A stretch of DNA of 9,556 nt, taken from Hellea sp. (lineage in GTDB: Bacteria; Pseudomonadota; Alphaproteobacteria; Caulobacterales; Maricaulaceae). The translations under genes and the position numbers were made by a program. Shown here one piece after another: positions 7,549 through 9,556 of the stretch; the stretch's first letter is position 1, and each line of letters starts with the position of its first letter. The DNA lies in the NCBI GenBank assembly GCA_020628635.1, contig JAHDEU010000053.1:1-9556 (forward strand). Reading direction: 5' to 3'. Below the pieces are notes generated by a model that searched no databases, was not told the DNA's origin, and saw only the letters and a list, made by a program, of their open reading frames with translations.

Positions 7549-8744
7549 TGCGCGCGCTGCTGGCCGCTGGCGGCACGGGCGGGCACATGTTTCCCGCCCA
7601 GGCCCTGTCCGAGGAACTCGCGCGCATGGGCTGGACATGCGCCATGATCACGGATGCGCGGGGGATGAAGCTTGCGGGCAATATCAAGGCCGACCCGATC
7701 ATCGAGGTGAGGGCGGCGAGCATTTCCCCGCGCAAGCCGGTGCAGGCGCTCAGGGGCGCGGCCCAGCTGGCGGCAGGGGTGCGCCAAGCCAAGGCGTTCA
7801 TGCGCGAATGGAAGCCCGACGTGGTCGTGGGCTTTGGCGGCTATCCGAGCTTTCCCGCATTGCGCGCTGCCGAAGGGCTGAACATCCCGCGCGTCATCCA
7901 CGAGCAGAACACTGTGCTGGGCCGGGCGAACCGGGTGTTCGCGAGAAAGGCGACGGTCGTGGCGAGCGGCTTCGAGGATCTGGCGAAGCTGCCAGTAGGC
8001 GCGAACCATGTGGTCGTTGGGAACCCGGTTCGGGATGCCGTACTGCAGGCGTCTCGCAAAAAGTCAGACTCCCTTCTCCCCGAGGGAGAAGGTGCCCGCA
8101 GGGCGGATGAGGGGGATACGGCTACAGTCTCGGAGTTGGGAGAGCTGCCGCCGTATGCCCCTCACCCGCCCCTTCGGGGCACCCTCTCCCTCGGGGAGAG
8201 GGAAGATGTTTCTGTTTTGATTGTAGGCGGCTCGCTCGGAGCCAACATTCTCTCCGATGTCATCCCGCAGGCTATAGCGTCGCTGCCGGACCCCATGCGC
8301 CAGTCACTCCGCATCACCCAGCAAGTCACATCCAAGCACCAGACCTCCGCCGCCGAGCACTATGCCTCAGCCGGTGTCGACGCGAAACTCGACACCTTCT
8401 TCCCCAACATCGAAGACCATCTCGCCCGCGCCGATCTCATAATTGCGCGCGCCGGAGCATCATCCGTTGCGGAGATCGCCCTAATGGGCAAACCCGCCGT
8501 CTTCATCCCGCTCGCTATCGCGATGGACGACCACCAAACCGCCAATGCACGGGCACTGGAGCGCCGCGGGGCGGCCAAGATCGTGCCGGAATCGGAGTTC
8601 ACCGTGGAGGCCTTCGCAAGGCTCCTGGAGGACACGATCAATGACACCGACTGGCTTGACCAAGCGGGCGCCATCGCCCAATCGCTGGCGCGCCCCGACG
8701 CCGCCCGGGACCTGGCCGCGCTCGTCGTCCAAGCTGCAGATTGA
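7548..8744 (+). CDS. murG: Lipid II synthase MurG with an in-frame repeat-derived insertion
   Basis: Peripheral membrane GT-B glycosyltransferase at the inner face of the cytoplasmic membrane. It adds GlcNAc from UDP-GlcNAc to lipid I. It has 398 residues, against about 350-360 for typical MurG. The N-domain has the glycine loop GGTGGH (8-13), FGGYPSFPA (96-104), HEQN (118-121) and GNPVR (158-162). The C-domain has VGGSLGA (226-232), RAGASSVAEI (301-310, with E309 in the UDP-GlcNAc ribose-binding position) and DDHQTANA (327-334). Between GNPVR and VGGSLGA lie about 60 residues where E. coli has about 20. The excess (about 173-219) is encoded by an inverted-repeat element at 8069-8205, and both flanking domains are intact. 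The ATG at 7548 is preferred to the TTG at 7545 because MRALLAAGGTGGH is the usual MurG start. No clear Shine-Dalgarno is seen, and the start overlaps the ftsW stop by one base. Confidence 0.95.
   Translation: MRALLAAGGTGGHMFPAQALSEELARMGWTCAMITDARGMKLAGNIKADPIIEVRAASISPRKPVQALRGAAQLAAGVRQAKAFMREWKPDVVVGFGGYPSFPALRAAEGLNIPRVIHEQNTVLGRANRVFARKATVVASGFEDLAKLPVGANHVVVGNPVRDAVLQASRKKSDSLLPEGEGARRADEGDTATVSELGELPPYAPHPPLRGTLSLGEREDVSVLIVGGSLGANILSDVIPQAIASLPDPMRQSLRITQQVTSKHQTSAAEHYASAGVDAKLDTFFPNIEDHLARADLIIARAGASSVAEIALMGKPAVFIPLAIAMDDHQTANARALERRGAAKIVPESEFTVEAFARLLEDTINDTDWLDQAGAIAQSLARPDAARDLAALVVQAAD
8069..8205. repeat. GC-rich inverted-repeat (palindromic, MITE/REP-like) element inside murG
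   Basis: Two arms, 8069-8122 and 8150-8205, are reverse complements at about 48 of 56 aligned columns (hand alignment, two single-base gaps). A 27-base centre (8123-8149) separates them. Each arm contains two small perfect hairpins with 3-base loops. In the left arm these are CCTTCTCCC/GGGAGAAGG (8072-8080 with 8084-8092) and GCCC/GGGC (8094-8097 with 8101-8104). In the right arm they are GCCCC/GGGGC (8168-8172 with 8176-8180) and CCCTCTCCC/GGGAGAGGG (8182-8190 with 8194-8202). Such composition and nested symmetry are typical of small non-autonomous palindromic repeats found in many copies, usually between genes, in proteobacterial genomes. Copy number cannot be judged from this window, where it occurs once. 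No convincing target-site duplication was found. It is read through in frame without a stop. Confidence 0.88.
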
Positions 8745-8748
8745 AGTC

Positions 8749-9556
8749 ATGACGAACATCGAACCAAAAAACTTGGCCACGAAAGTGCCCTTCGACATGG
8801 GGCCGATCCACTTCGTCGGCATTGGCGGCATCGGCATGAGCGGCATCGCCGAAGTCATGCTGAACCTCGGCTATCAGGTGCAGGGTTCGGACGCGCGCGA
8901 GAGTGCGATCACCGAGCGTCTGAAGTCGCTCGGTGCGACCATCTTCATCGGCCAGAAAGCGGAGCAGGTCACCGATGCGGGCGCCATAGTGATGAGCTCC
9001 GCGATCAAGCCGGACAACCCCGAGCTGGTCGAAGCCCGCGCGCGCAACATCCCCGTCGTGCGCCGCGCGGAAATGCTGGCCGAGCTGATGCGGCTGAAAT
9101 GGACCATCGCGGTCGGCGGCACGCACGGCAAGACCACGACGACCACCATGATCGCGGCCCTGCTCGAAGGCGGGGAACTCGACCCGACCGTCATCAATGG
9201 CGGCATCATCAACGCCTATGGCTCCAACGCCAAGCTGGGTCTCGGCAAATGGATGGTCGTGGAGGCAGATGAGAGTGACGGGTCGTTCCTGAAGCTCTTC
9301 CCGACAGTCGCGGTCGTCACCAATATCGACCCCGAGCATATGGAGCACTATGGCACGTTTGATGTGCTGCAGAAGGCCTTCGACACCTTCGTCGAAAATC
9401 TGCCCTTCTACGGTTTTGCCGTGCTCTGTCTCGATGACGCCAATGTGCAGTCGCTCGTAGCGCGGGTGACCGATCGCCGTGTTGTCACATACGGCTTCAA
9501 TCCGCAGGCCGATGTGCGCGCATCGGATCTGGAGCTGACCCCGACGGGCACGCGCT
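8749..9556 (+). CDS. murC: UDP-MurNAc:L-Ala ligase MurC, 5' part
   Basis: First Mur ligase of the pathway, adding L-alanine to UDP-MurNAc in the cytoplasm. The first 269 residues are visible and the frame is still open at the window edge; the family's usual length is about 460-490. The N-terminal Rossmann domain begins IHFVGIGGIGMSGIAEVM (about 21-38), a MurC hallmark, followed by QGSDARES (45-52) and IVMSSAIKPDNPE (100-112). The central domain has the P-loop GGTHGKTTTT (123-132), VEADESDGSF (171-180) and NIDPEHMEHYG (192-202). The start ATG lies 4 bases after the murG stop with only a weak upstream GAAG, so translation may depend on ribosomes finishing murG. About 20 residues precede the first conserved strand, normal for alphaproteobacterial MurC. 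In this cluster type murB and ddl would be expected next. Confidence 0.97.
   Translation, partial: MTNIEPKNLATKVPFDMGPIHFVGIGGIGMSGIAEVMLNLGYQVQGSDARESAITERLKSLGATIFIGQKAEQVTDAGAIVMSSAIKPDNPELVEARARNIPVVRRAEMLAELMRLKWTIAVGGTHGKTTTTTMIAALLEGGELDPTVINGGIINAYGSNAKLGLGKWMVVEADESDGSFLKLFPTVAVVTNIDPEHMEHYGTFDVLQKAFDTFVENLPFYGFAVLCLDDANVQSLVARVTDRRVVTYGFNPQADVRASDLELTPTGTR

Noticed and set aside
6502..7638. Long open frame on the minus strand (378 codons) opposite ftsW
   Set aside because: It is antisense to a clear ftsW, is rich in Arg, His, Asp and Glu as expected for the complement of a GC-rich membrane-protein gene, and has no recognisable domain.
8060..8215. CRISPR or other multi-copy repeat array
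   Set aside because: There are only two arms and they are inverted; there are no regularly spaced direct repeats or spacers.
8008..8220. Alternative + strand frame through the murG repeat (70 codons)
   Set aside because: It starts inside conserved MurG sequence and consists mostly of repeat translation; the MurG frame continues on both sides with all motifs.
8041..8230. murG as a pseudogene or as two split genes
   Set aside because: The frame is uninterrupted, both GT-B domains keep their motifs, and no essential-gene replacement is visible; an in-frame insertion explains the extra length better.
1..9556. Undescribed defence or accessory system, mobile gene, tRNA or riboswitch
   Set aside because: Every base except a few at junctions is in a recognised dcw gene; the only foreign-looking segment is the short repeat in murG.

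Overview
This window is a stretch of a division and cell wall (dcw) cluster, all on the + strand and with almost no intergenic space. The protein sequences, GC-rich codon use (roughly 60-65% GC by eye, not computed) and meso-DAP type MurE point to a Gram-negative alphaproteobacterium. Caulobacterales, Maricaulales or Hyphomonadaceae-like is my best guess. The scarcity of GANTC sites, which is typical of genomes with a CcrM methyltransferase, fits this but does not prove it.

Layout: the 3' part of ftsI (PBP3 transpeptidase, 1-1023), murE (1020-2438), murF (2435-3862), mraY (3864-4955), murD (4952-6394), ftsW (6391-7548), murG (7548-8744) and the 5' part of murC (8749-9556, running off the window). 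Gene order is the canonical one. Junctions are 4-base overlaps (ATGA three times, TTGA once), one 1-base overlap (TGATG), one 1-base gap and one 4-base gap, so the whole window looks like one transcript with translational coupling. I see no internal promoter, RNA gene, insertion sequence or CRISPR array. No gene-free stretch is longer than four bases.

How the genes work together: MurC, MurD, MurE and MurF add L-Ala, D-Glu, meso-DAP and D-Ala-D-Ala in turn to UDP-MurNAc. MraY then moves the phospho-MurNAc-pentapeptide onto undecaprenyl phosphate (lipid I), and MurG adds GlcNAc (lipid II). FtsW polymerises lipid II and FtsI cross-links the glycan at the division site.

The one clear departure from an ordinary dcw cluster is inside murG. 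A ~137-bp GC-rich inverted-repeat element (8069-8205), built of four small hairpins, sits in frame in the linker between the two glycosyltransferase domains. It adds about 40-46 residues to an otherwise intact and presumably essential enzyme. This resembles the protein-coding palindromic elements known from Rickettsia, and it is the main item worth following up. Lesser points are a TTG start for murD, a Tyr-to-Ser change in the conserved PFIS-Y-GGSS motif of FtsW, and non-consensus residues in conserved motifs of MurE and MurF.
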